The position numbers and the translations under genes are program-made. Below, piece after piece: positions 38,636 to 50,358 of a DNA stretch of 64,000 nucleotides (position 1 is its first letter; every line of letters starts with the position of its first letter). The notes beneath the pieces are model-generated. The model made no database searches. It saw only the letters and a program-made list of their open reading frames with translations, and had not been told where the DNA came from. Source of the stretch: Amoebidium appalachense (lineage: Eukaryota > Ichthyosporea); the NCBI GenBank assembly GCA_963693365.1, contig CAVNZM010000005.1, positions 3,534,001 through 3,598,000 of the forward strand. Direction: 5' to 3'.

Positions 38636-38808
38636 GACTCTCAGAATCCATGAAGTCTGTTTTTCTTTCTACTTATGAGTGCGTTACGATGGTGTCTGCA
38701 GGGAGAAGTAGACTCTCAGAGTCCAGGGAATGAGTTTTACCTTCTTCATATGAGTGCATTTTGATGGTGTCTTGCAGGGGGGGATTAGACTCTCAGAGTC
38801 CCCTGACC
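38636..38808. repeat. Tandem repeat of about 76 bp, 2.3 copies
   Basis: Units start GACTCTCAGA at 38636, 38711 and 38788 and share TATGAGTGC and GATGGTGTCT...GCAGGG. The palindrome GACTCTCAGAGTC opens units two and three. Confidence 0.85.
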
Positions 38809-39512
38809 ATGATTTTATATTCCATAGACGTTCGTTCTGAGTCCGTTATCCATTTCTCTTCTGCTTGTCCCAATCTCCAGACACATGTTTTCCCTTCTTA
38901 TTTTCAGGTGTTGGTTCGTGAAATTTGGCACACTGCATGGTCTTCCTGGTAACCCTGTAAGCACAAATAGGCGCGCGGCAAGCATGTAAGCATGTGTTAG
39001 CTCATGTATGATCTATCGAAAACGGTAAACCACAGGCCTGTCTGCCGATTTTGCTTGTATCTAAGCCGGCTAGAATAATTCTCCGGTTCCCTGTGTACAT
39101 ATATGAAATCGGTCCATTTAATAAGATTGGAAGGCAGGTGTGTTCTGCCGGCAGTGCCGGCAGGGTTTTGGTTTAAACCTGAGATGAGCTATAATGACAG
39201 CGTTCGACTGGTGTTTCCTTCCCTTCCCTTCCCTTTGCATCTTGCCTCCGTGTTTGCCGATTGCCTTTTGACATCAGTAAATCATTCCCATTTCATGGGA
39301 AGTTGCACCTACCGGTCCTAGCATTTTACTATACAGACAACTATATAGATAGGCTGTTGTGGATTACCCAACATTGTAAAGTTTACAATTTCTCCCATTA
39401 TGTGTTAACATTGTACCTGTCACGGTTACGTTGCTGACTCACACGTGCAATAACTCCTTTTAAATGATCTTTTGAATCCTTACCAAACGGCCCCATACTT
39501 GTGCCTCGTAGT
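38809..39512. other. Intergenic region
   Basis: No gene recognised. It contains AAGTTTACAATTTCTCCCAT at about 39378, shared in inverted form with about 25420. Confidence 0.45.
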
Positions 39513-40098
39513 GACATGTCTGGGCGAAACCTACATATAGGAGCACATCCAATCAGATCAATTTATTTAGCCAATCACAAATCATTGGAATGAATAATGC
39601 CATTGAAAAGGGCTTGCGTAAGATTCAACAGAGAAGCGCTGGTATTCAAACATGAAAATAATGCAATAGTTTTACACAGAAAAAAAAACCCCTTTTCTCG
39701 GCTTTCCAAAAATGCCTGGTTCAACTCAATAGCACAAAATGAAGGGTACCTCTACTATGAGAGAAAATTCAGTCTATTTTTGATCAGATGATCAGTCAGC
39801 CACCATCCGATCTCAAATGTGTAAAACATCAGGGTTGCGCGATTGCGATTAACTTAAAAACGGATAATCGCGCAGGTATCGCTCCTGCGCTAAATAAAAA
39901 ACACTTTTTCTTCGCTTTTCATAGCCGCGAACCGCGTAAAAAGAATATTTTTTCTGAGCCGAGCTATAGCGCGTCAAAGATTTAGTCTCCGAGGGCTCGA
40001 TTTTCTTCAAATTCGTCCGATCTGATTGGCCAAAAAATGTCAGTCAGTGGATCCGATCGATCGTCTATTTTTAGTGCAGGTTTCGCCCAGACATTGTC
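39513..40098. mobile_element. Putative small non-autonomous DNA element with terminal inverted repeats
   Basis: The left end GACATGTCTGGGCGAAACCT (39513) pairs with the complement of the right end at 40075-40098 over about 23 bases with one mismatch and one indel. A second inverted pair, CCAATCAGATC at 39549-39559 and its complement at 40019-40029, lies inside. The interior has further dyads, for example GCGCAGG/CCTGCGC at 39870-39890. About 586 bp with no transposase frame, so a MITE-like element is the simplest reading. No target duplication could be recognised. Confidence 0.55.
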
Positions 40099-40100
40099 CA

Positions 40101-40205
40101 CGCAATAAAAAGTGTGTAAACCCCAGACATGTATCCTAGAATGTCATGCCACCGCAATAAAAGGGGTGTAAACCCCAGGACATGTATCCAAGAATGTCAT
40201 GCCAC
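40101..40205. repeat. Two tandem units of 52-53 bp
   Basis: Each unit begins CGCAATAAAA, includes GTGTAAACCCC and ends AGAATGTCATGCCAC. The first half also occurs at 7046-7069. It directly adjoins the inverted-repeat element. Confidence 0.9.
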
Positions 40206-40334
40206 CGACAGCCACAAACCCCAAAAAACTCTTTGTTGCCCTACGGTACTTATAACACGCATTCTTAATTTAGCTCATGCCCATGTACACCCACCAATAC
40301 CTGGTACCCAATGACTAAATAACCCACTTCAAAC

Positions 40335-42823
40335 ATGACTTCCACCGAACGTCCCTCCAGCTATGGTGCGGTCAGGGGCCGTCTACGCGCTATCAGTATA
40401 TCCACGGCCACCTTTTCCCTTGCACCCAAATCACCCAAATTGTTGGCAAGTTCCAAAACAACCAGCGAACTGCTGAGCCCAGCGAAATCCTCCCCAAATC
40501 GTAGACGTGCGAGTTCGGACGGGGCAAGCCTGCCAAAAACATCGTCGCTCACCTTTCAACCCTCTGAAAAATCTCTGTCTGTGTCGTCTTCACATCGAGG
40601 CAGCAGTGCTTCACATACCGATCTCATCTCATCCATTGGTGCACCTGTACATCCCGTTGAAGTAGATACGGAAAAGGTGGTTGAAAGGAACAGGAAAGGA
40701 AGTGTTCCTCTTGACGATGCGTTGGCGGGCAAGGGCACACAGACACGCGCCAGCCTCGGGCACGTAAAAGGGAGTGGGTTTTTGGGTTTGAACAAGCCAC
40801 AGAGTATGTCCAACCCGAGTCTCAGCCCACGGTACGCAGCCCCTCTCTGCCTGGTTTATTACACTGTGACACAACGAAACTGTTGTGCTTTATCTCGTTA
40901 ATGCTCGGGGTTAATGGGCAAGTCTGACTGCATTCGAATTCCTAATGGGCACATTATTTTTATGTTGCTGAATGCAGACCTCATCGGACTTTCTCTTCTT
41001 CCCCACCCCCCACCCCCCTCCTCCCCCCCTCCCCCCCCCCCCCCTCCCCCCTCCCCCTTCCTCCTACTTCTTCTCCTGCCCCTTCCCTCTTAAGAAGACA
41101 CTCGGATAAATAGGGAAATACACACCAACACATGTGCGCAACACCTTCCCCGTATGGACAGTTCTATACCTCTGTCCCCCTCTAGTCTAGAATCCAGTCC
41201 GGGTCACGTTGTTCGTTGGTATCTCAGCCATCTTGCACTTTTTGCAGAATCCCCTCCGCCCCTCTCCCCTCCACAACTACGACCACTTCCTTCTCTTCCT
41301 CCTCCACGTGCCCACTACTCATTTCAATGGCATCTGATGACCCGATGAAGCCGCCAAAGTCATGGTGGCATTTCACACATGCACAAATATATCAGAAGGC
41401 ACTATGTCATCACGATGATTGGAACTTCGGTGAAAACTGAACGGCTCTTTTGCAATTGGAATTCAAGAATTGCTGGGGCTCGCATCTTTAGATGATAAAA
41501 TGCACCTTCCACTGAGTATTTTTGACCTCTCACACTGATCGAAACCCATCGAATCCGGCTGATTTTATTTGAATGCAAAGAAGTTTTTTCGCACCATCGA
41601 TCTGTACCACTTGTTCGTTTAGACAAGCAATTTAAAACACAAAAGGCCCACAGGACAGAGTAGTATTTTAAACCCAGGACCCTTTCGACCGGATGAACTA
41701 TTTGACACTGGGACAGGCTACAAACTATCAAATGAATGTAATTTTAGTGCAAACTACAGGCATACACCAAATACACACAGTGATTACACCATGATTGATA
41801 AAATACACCCACAAGCACACATCGTGTAAACAGACACACGCTCGCACACACATACACACACACACAGACCTGTGCTTGCACGCTCGAGCTCCCACACAGT
41901 GACATGCACATAGCACACATCCGTATGCCGTAGCGCACACACACACATGTTATGTTGCACAAACAGCACAACATGCACAGAGTGTACCACATACCCGCAC
42001 AAATGTCGTGCACACACACACACACGTGTGCGCGTGGCGCGCGAGCGCAGGTGCACACGCACGGTCACCCCGCACATACAGGCAGACACCAGCACAGGCA
42101 CAGGCGCACACACTGGGTGTCCAAACAGGCATACCGAGTTGGACAAAGCGCATCGGCGACACACAGCGAACATTCACAAACAAATACACCCACATGCAGT
42201 CACACACATGACCACTAAGTGCCTCCACCCAATGCTTCAACCTTCTTTAGCTAGCAAACACCACAAGCAAAAAGAATAAAACGAGACATCCATCCTCCAC
42301 CGTTACCACTGCATCTATACCCTACTCACCACTATAAATGTGTTCATACAGGTTGGCAGCGCTTGGGAGGAAAGTAACCACAAGCATGAAACACGCATTT
42401 TCAGACAACCACCACGACAGCCACGACAACACAACCAACACCCATCCGTCAAAGCTGGAAAAAGGACAACACGGGGCAAAGGCGCAGGGGAAGGTTCAGA
42501 TTGCGGCAAAAGCGGCAACAGCCATTTCCTATTGGCCAGTGGGGCACAGCGGAATGGAAAGTTTCCATATTAGGAAAGAGTTGTCTGAATCGTTGGACAG
42601 TGAAAACGATGAACCGATTGAAAGAGTCCGAAAGAACTCGATTACGTACATTGCGCCCGATTGCGGGGACATGACGTCATTGGAACGACCTGGTTGGTCA
42701 GAAATCATGACTGTTTCTCCGGCCACAGAGGTGGACGTATACAACATATCGCCTCTGACTGCATACTGCACCATATCATTCACAAGGTCACACAGAGAGA
42801 TGCAGCTGGCTGGAAAGAGGTGA
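40335..42823 (+). CDS. Putative two-exon gene encoding a Ser-rich regulatory-type protein
   Basis: Exon 1, 40335-40831, starts MTSTERPSSYGAVRGRLRAI and is rich in Ser, Pro and basic residues with many possible phosphorylation sites (NRRRASSDG, ERNRKGSVPL). It ends at a GTACGC donor in phase 2. An acceptor at 42349-42351 (ATACAG) restores the same frame: LAALGRKVTTSMKHAF, later ELSESLDSENDEPIERVRKN and EVDVYNISPLTAYCTISF, to a TGA at 42823. A donor (AAAGAGGTGAAC) just before the stop could lead to more exons. The phase agreement supports the join; the 1.5-kb intron may hide other exons. I do not recognise the family. Confidence 0.4.
41790..42230. repeat. CA-rich imperfect repeat region
   Basis: Scattered CACACA and related motifs inside the proposed intron. 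Overlapping frames here (His/Thr-rich or Cys/Val-rich) are repeat shadows. Confidence 0.8.
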
Positions 42824-43321
42824 ACACTTTTTTGACAGGGAATGTACGCTGTCAGTTATCAGTTATTTGTCATGGAATTCCCGTGGTGGTGTTGTGAGGT
42901 TAGAAAAAGGTTTCAATGTATATGGAATGTAGATTTCATAATCGACAACATGGGGAGGGGGGGAGGGTATTGTGTATCTGTCTTTCACTATCCTGGTAGC
43001 CTGTGCATATTGGGCCCTCAAAACTAATCGCGCCTTATCTGTATGGGTCTTCTTGTTCCCTCGTAGTCCCGTGCCTTTCCAATTCTCCCTTTTCCTATGA
43101 ACCGCAATAGCCACACACACCCCCCTCCCCCCCCCCCCTCCCCCCCCCCCCTTCCCACAAGCTCCCTCCATTTCGTCTCCCCCTATCCTTCTATGAAGCC
43201 TTTCTCACCACTCCCTTGCCCATTAATCTCGTTCCCCCGTTCATTACATGCAAAACAAAAACAAAAAGAATGAGCGTTCATGTGCGGATGTGCGCGCTTA
43301 TGAACACACACACCACACGCG

Positions 43322-43369
<48 letters not shown>

Positions 43370-44550
43370 GCAACATTTTCGTGCTAGGATTCAAACATGG
43401 GACATCCCCACACATGCACAACTGCAGGTGCTGCAAATGCATTTGCTTTTTGTTAATCATTGATACAGATTGTTGTCTAAGCACGATAGATTGCAGTAAT
43501 CACTTCAACAGTGTTGTACATTTATTATCATGTCTTTCATCAGCATCCTATGGACATTGTATCGTGTCATTGTGGTACTAGTAATCTATGTTGCAGTTTG
43601 TGAGTATAAAGCGAAACGGTGAACGGAGAGCCTAAAAAGAACAACAGCGGCCAGTAGATGGGCCAATATTTAACAGTTTAGAGTTGCCCAGCTAGTACCA
43701 ATGATGTTTATTTACAAAGACAACGAGCTCCAACTTGCACGCGTGATGTTATCGTGTATTGTTTGCACAGACATATTCCTGCTTGTTTTACAAAAACTAC
43801 ACAGTTACAAAGCCATTGATTGCATCTTTCCGCAACTTGAAAGGATGCCTCATAATATAAGTGTCAGGTATGGTGCACTTCACCACCTTTCCATGAAGGC
43901 CACCACCATGCCTACTGTACCACCCCCAAAAAAAAAAGAAAGAAAGAAAGGGGGGGGGGGGGGGGGGGGGGGGGGGGGAGAGAGTGGGGGGGGGGGGGGG
44001 GGGGGGGGGGGGGGAGTAATAAGGTGTTTGACTGGGTGGTTGTGTACACCCTCAGCGTGATATCCGCCCCTCCCCCCTTCCCCCCCTCCCTCCTACTCCT
44101 CCCCCCCCCCCCCCCCCCAACCACCACCACCATGGCCACCACCACCCACCCACCCACCCACCCACCCACCCACCCACCCACCCACACACACACACACACA
44201 CACCATCCCCATTATCCCAACACACACTGCGGTCACACACACACACACACAAACACACACCAAAAAAAAAAAAAAAAAAAAAAAAAAGCACACAAACACA
44301 AAAATGTTTTACACCACCACTACCACCCACACCCAGCCGCTGTTACGACATACTGTATGGCTTCGTGTGTACATCTGGACGCATTTGCCTGCAATACGTA
44401 TGTGAGGATGCACATTCAATCAAGGGGGGAGGGGTTGGGGGGGGGAGGGGGGGGGGCATAGCACTAAGTTACAATTTTACATTCTGCATGTTACGGTCCA
44501 CAAACGTCTGATCTTGCAAGGACAGAACTCGGCATAGCAACTCGGCATAG
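42824..44550. other. Intergenic region with microsatellites
   Basis: (AC)n at 43329-43367, G runs at about 43950-44014, (CCCA)n and (CA)n at 44143-44202, and an A run near 44263-44287. No gene recognised. A frame at 43701-44060 has no supporting motif. Confidence 0.5.
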
Positions 44551-44667
44551 CATACAAACACGTTGCACTAAAGTAAGTAACGTTGATGACATATAGACAC
44601 GTTGCCCTGAATTGATTAATGTTGATGACATACAAACAAGTTGCACTACAGTCATTACCGTGCATGA
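44551..44667. repeat. Three tandem 39-bp units
   Basis: Units start at 44551, 44590 and 44629 (CATACAAACA or CATATAGACA) and end in TGATGA or CATGA. They are diverged, with no net length change. A 39-bp period preserves frame, so all strands show an apparent peptide repeat that is not a gene. Confidence 0.9.
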
Positions 44668-44893
44668 TACCAACTATGTCTAGATCTGCCTCGGGTCGAT
44701 AAACCCAGGAGGAATACCAACTATACACTGCTGAAGGAAGATTATATTTTACCTTATCCTTACGTTCATGTGTGTGATGTACCATGGAACTACTACTAAC
44801 ATCATGTAACAGTTGTACCCTCGGTATCTAGTGCTTCACACTATGTCAAGATGGTCTTTCGTATGCACACATGTCCCATTATAATCACATCAC

Positions 44894-45470
44894 CTACTCA
44901 GTCTTCTCAACCGTCATAACCACATCCTCCGAATCCTTCTTCTCATCATCCGCATCCACACTCCCAGGTGCCGTGGCAGGAGACTCCGCCCTACTTGCAT
45001 CCCCATCACTCCCGCCGCTTATGCCAGACACACAGCCAGTACCACCCACCATTGCATGAGCCAGGGTGAGTTTGTGTTTGATGGACATGCGACGCTGTGC
45101 TGCATGGGGCACGTGCACCACAACCATGCCATCTTCGTCCGTGTGGGTGTTTGCTGGTGCTGGGTGTGTCTCGCTGGGGGCTATGGGTTGTGCCGGGGGT
45201 GCGGAGGCAGGGGGAGCACCCAGGCGCATCTGGTAGTAGAGGTGCAGCTCGATGTTGCCAAAGCCCTGCTTCTCAAAGAACCGCCGCGCTGGTACGTTGT
45301 CGGCCTGCACGTGGGCCAAATGTAATTGGTCAGCATCTCAGGTGCAAACAGTATGTAGCATTGATTTTATTGTATCACGGAAAACAAAGGGGGAGGGGGG
45401 GGGGGGGGGTAGCGAAATGCCTGTGTATCGTGACACCGTGTGTGGTTTACACACCCAGACAGTAGGTGAG

Positions 45471-45508
<38 letters not shown>

Positions 45509-46149
45509 CCCCCCTCCCCCCCCCCCCTCTCCCCCTTCCAGCCCACAAACAAACAAACAAGCAAACAAGCAAGCAAACAAAAAAACAAAAAAACAAAAAA
45601 ACAAAACAAAAAAAAAGGAAAAAGGAAAAAGGAGTGGGGAAAAAAGACAACACACACACCCACACACCCACAATCACCATTGCACTATCATTCACCAACG
45701 GCAGTTTAAAATGGCTAATCCAGCGGAGTCTCTGTTCTCCAGGTCTTCATCGCATTTTAAGAAACTCGCTTATGCACCCGCCTCTCTTCCCTCCCTTCCC
45801 CCACTCTCCCTGCGGCGGTTCATTACCATCTCCAAACAGAAGGGACACACCAGCACACAGACATACGGACACGCTCACAAAGAGAGCCACAGGCCCGGAG
45901 CCTCCCCCCCCCCCCCCCCCCCCCTTCCCCCCAGGCGCATTCTCGAGGGGAGGGGCGCAGGGGCGAAGATAAAGAGAGAGCAGAGAATGACAGAGTGAGG
46001 GGCAGATAGTTAGTCCCCCCCCCCCCCCCCTCCCCCGAGCAGTAGATAGTCCCCCCCTCCCCCCTCCTCCAACCACCCAATCCGCGATTTCCACCTGCAC
46101 TCTCTCTTCCGTCACCATGAACCAACTAAAAGCAATCTCATTGTCCTTA

Positions 46150-46183
<34 letters not shown>

Positions 46184-46445
46184 TTCCCCTCCCCCTCCCA
46201 CACACACACACACCAGCACCCACAAGTTGCACCCAGACCGACAGGTGGAGAAGAAAGAAAAAGGAAGAAGAGATTCGAGAGGAATGCGTGCCTCCCCCAC
46301 AACCATCTACCTACACAGCCTTTTTTCTACCAATGAAACAGAACTCCCCCAACACCCCCCACAAACACGACCTCTTTCTGTTAACTCCTCTGACCCACCT
46401 TCCTTTCCCCCCCAAAACTGTGACAATAGAAATAAAAACAATTGG

Positions 46446-46479
<34 letters not shown>

Positions 46480-46745
46480 TTCCCCCGGTACGGGAGCCGA
46501 GAAACCCTCGCACACAAAAAGAAGCAAGTGCCCTGCCCTATCTTCGCCATCCACAACCCAAGCCAAGGTTCATACATCTAGAAAATATGTAAGGGACAAG
46601 GTACAACATTCAAATACAAACAACTCCAATTTCTTGCAAGCCACCTTGCCCCCCATAGCTTAATCCCCCCCCCCCCCCTTTCTTGTGAGTCTCGATGCCC
46701 CTTTGTAGCTTCAGCTTCTCTTTCTCTCTCTCTCTCTCTCTCCCC

Positions 46746-46794
<49 letters not shown>

Positions 46795-47043
46795 CCGCCC
46801 TCAAAAAAGGATTTTTCTTCAGTTTATCTAAAACAGACTAGCAACCCCAAGTACAAAACTCTGGAGGAAATGAAGCATACACCAACCATCTCTTCTTCCA
46901 ACCCTCATCCCCTCATCCCTCCTTCGGGTCCTAAAATACGAACTCCGAAACCAGAAATAACAAGCTGTGATAAGAAACGAGACATCGAATCACACCCCAT
47001 TCCAATTTCTTCTCCCCCACTCCATCCCCCCCTCCCTCCCCCC

Positions 47044-47077
<34 letters not shown>

Positions 47078-48221
47078 TTTCATGAATAGACTGTAAGGAA
47101 AGCAGAAGGCAATGGTGGAACGAGGACAGCTGAAACACCCACCAATCGATTCCTGCCAATCCCCCTTCCCCTCCCCCGTCCTGACCCCCCCCCCGCCCCC
47201 CCTCCCCCCCCCTCCCCCCCCCCCCCCCAAAAAAAAAAAAAAGCACACAGACGAACCAAACAGACACCTGACACACAACATCTGCCCTCCACTCAAGCAC
47301 CCCCTGCCCGTCCACATCCTCCATCAAGGCACAAAAACAGAAAGGCTATCGAAATGTCAAGTTTCAACTAACGTGAAGCAAATCAAGTCAAGCTCTATAT
47401 CTCTTTTCCCCCCCTCCCCCTTCCCAACCCCCACCCCCACCCCACACACACTCCACCACCCATATCCAACCCATTCACATTTATAATGCGGACAAAAGTC
47501 ATATCTTAAACATGTAATACACCCCCTCCCCCCTCCCCCCTGCCCCTGCCCCCAAAAGACACACACACAACACACAAACACACAAACAGCCCTCCTCTGG
47601 ATCACTCCCAAAATTTCTCCAACTCTCCTAGTGCAGCCTACCAACCCTCAAGTCCCCCCTTTCCTTCCCCCCCTCCCCTCCCCCCTCTCCCCGAGGGTCC
47701 AAACTCTCAAACACTCACTCCCTTCTCCTCCCCTCCCCCCCCCCCCCCTCCACACACACACACACACACACCACCCACCACCACCACCACCACTCCACAC
47801 CCCACCTTCTTTTTCTCTACTCAATCCCCCAGCCCACCCCTTGCCACAACAAAAGCATGCCCAATAGTCGCCACACCCACCTGTGTGTCGCAGACAATGA
47901 TGCGGACACCACGTTCGACCATCAGGTCGTGGAATGCAGTGAACAGCTTCTTGCCAATGCCTGTGCCCTGGGTCGAGGCATCGATGCCCATCCACACGAG
48001 GTAGCCATAGCGCCATGCACTGCGCTTCTTTTCGATCACGTTGCCCAGGCAGAACCCCACCACTTTCTGAAAGGAAAATGTTCGGGTGGGTTAGGTGTGC
48101 CTACAGGGAGTATGTTTCTAAATGTCAATCAACGGGATACGTTCCCACACCCCCTAACCTCCGACATCGCCTCCATACAAACTGCGCCCCCCCTCCTCCT
48201 CTCCTCCCCCCCCCCCCCTCC

Positions 48222-48282
<61 letters not shown>

Positions 48283-48922
48283 AAAAATTAAAACACCCAA
48301 GACACACAGACACACACTTGCCACCATCACCACACAAGCCCGTCATGCCCCCACCAATGCCCCTCTTTCATCAGATCCCACCATCAGCCAATTCAGTCAT
48401 AAATGTCTCTCAACCACCCTATGCCCCCTCCCAACCTGTGTGGTGTGGGCAAAGTGAAACAGGTGCTGATGTGGAAGTGTGTGTGTGGAAGTAGAAGGGA
48501 AGGGGATGGGGCAATGGACCAGGAAGGGACGGGGCGGGGGGGGGGAGGGGGGGGGGGGGGGGGGGGGGGGGAGGAAGCAAAGGGGAAAGGGAGAAAGACC
48601 GACAGAAACCAAAAGTGTGCGAGGAAAACAAAACCTGGAAGAAAGAAAGAAGGTCGGTTGACTACCAAAGGGGGATGCTAGGGGGGCGCCGGGAAAGGGG
48701 GGGAGGGGGGGGAGGGGGGGGGGGGGGGGGGTAGGAGCTTCATCACTAAATGTGATCAAGCAGAGCATCTGAATGGGTGTTTGGCTTTGCAAGAGAGTTC
48801 CAGAAGGAGGGAACGTGGAAGTTAAGCCTGGATGGTGTGTCAGATTTGGAAGTGAGAAGCAGGAGGAGGTTTGGGATGGTCTTTGGGGGAGGAGAAAGGT
48901 GAAGGGGGGGGGGGGGGGGGGG

Positions 48923-48965
<43 letters not shown>

Positions 48966-50358
48966 CAAGCAATGACAGACCCCGACGTTGAGCAGCCTAG
49001 ACAATCTAATCAGGAGATAGAAAGAAAATAGCGAAATCAACTTCGCGCTGGTGGAAGGAGATAGGCAATAGAAAAGAAAGGGGGGGGGGGGGGGGGGGGG
49101 GGGGGGGGAAGGGGGTTCAAGCAACCTTGTCCATTTCAGCCACGAGGCAGTTCTCCTTGTCACCCACGAACCACTCCACCACCTCGTGCTCACTCCAGAT
49201 GCGGTACAGACTGGGGAAGAGGTTTGCATCATACACACTCTCACCCAGCTCGTAGACACGGTGAAGGTCATCGATTTCCATCTCTCTGATCTTAACAGGA
49301 CCCGACTTTGGCTCGTCTTTCTTCTGCTCATCTTTCTTCGGTGCAGCCGGGCTATCCCTCCCGGGTTTGGGGGTATTGATGCGTCGAGGCATGGGGGAGA
49401 TGGGCCGACGCGCACGAGACTTGCTCACTGACAGCTCTGCCTCTGCCTCCTTCTCCGCCTGCTTCTCAATGTTGAGACTCATGTAGACGTGCTCTCTTGG
49501 CTCACCAAACCCCATGCTGATAAGGAATGCTTTGGCCGCGTGGTTCTTTGCTGGTGTGTCGACAATAACTGTGTTGATGCCCTCTGCCTGGAACAATTCG
49601 AGAACACGTGCTACCATCTTCGTGCCGATGTGGTGGCGCTGATACGGGGAGAGGACTGCTACCCAGCCGAGGAATCCACATGACATGTCTTTCTTACGTT
49701 TCTCTGTCAGACTCGAAAGCACAAAGCCGACAAGCTGGGGTTTGCCGTCTTCGCCTTCCATCTCAGCCACCATGCAGAACTCGGGATCTGATGCCAAGAG
49801 GTCGACCACCTGGGGAACAGAGAAAGTGAGAAGCAGGGAGGGGCATGAAGGATGAGGAAAGGATGAAGGGTTCCTATACCGAAAAGATGAACTTAACCAG
49901 GTTAAACAGTAAACTGAGATGCGCTAAGCCAGATTTAAACGAGCAAACCCATCAATAAGCATAAGTGCACCGCCCAATGTTTTTAGTCACGTGAACAGGG
50001 GGGGAAAACAGAACAGCAAAGACACATACAGACACTGACAAGCAAAAAAAAAGACTGTTGGTTGCTTAATTTTCTTCTGGATCTACAAGTGACAGCCAAC
50101 CACACTCACCTCATATTCATCCCAAGTGCGGTAGAGCTGCTGGAAAGAGCTGTACTCTTTCTCACCCATGTGAAATACTGCGGCAGCATCCTTCAGCTCC
50201 ATCTGCCTGACCACAACAGGGCCAATATGAACGGGCGAGCTTGTCTCCAAGGCACGGCGCTTTGCTGCATTTCCCTCTTCGTCTGCTGCAGAGCCCTTGC
50301 GCTTTAGAGCTAGGTTCTCAGTAGGCTCTTGTTTCTCCTTCCTCTTGCGTAGCATCAT
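44894..50358 (-). CDS. Tandem GNAT-domain N-acetyltransferase
   Basis: Four exons, all phase 0: 50358-50110, 49809-49126, 48066-47881 and 45304-44894 (stop TAG), giving 509 residues. A basic N-terminus (KRKEKQEP, KRKGSAADEEGNAAKRRAL) precedes GNAT domain 1 (about 47-178), a Lys/Pro/Ser linker (180-260), GNAT domain 2 (about 261-405) and an acidic disordered tail. Both domains share the block LYR-W-E-E-V (LYRTWDEYEVV, LYRIWSEHEVV), so they arose by internal duplication. Domain 2 has a perfect acetyl-CoA loop, QGTGIG at 344-349, and ends ADNVPARRFFEKQGFG. Domain 1 has QRHHIG (140-145), with His for the central Gly. It probably transfers acetyl from acetyl-CoA to an amine; the substrate is unknown. 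The intron-2 donor GTTGCT is weak and followed by C runs. Confidence 0.85.
45305..47880 (-). other. 2.6-kb GNAT intron filled with homopolymers
   Basis: On the plus strand it holds C runs at about 45473-45505, 45905-45924, 46150-46183, 46447-46477, 46747-46793 (47 C) and 47048-47074, with A-rich and CA-rich blocks between. The one sizeable G run (45389-45410) lies about 90 bp from the 3' splice site. No exon is visible inside. Confidence 0.75.
48067..49125 (-). other. GNAT intron 2 with C tracts at its 5' end
   Basis: Read on the sense strand, the donor is followed within about 17 bases by a 28-base C run (49108-49081), more C runs (48962-48907 and 48731-48540), and near the 3' end T, GT and G-rich tracts (48287-48185). 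Confidence 0.8.
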
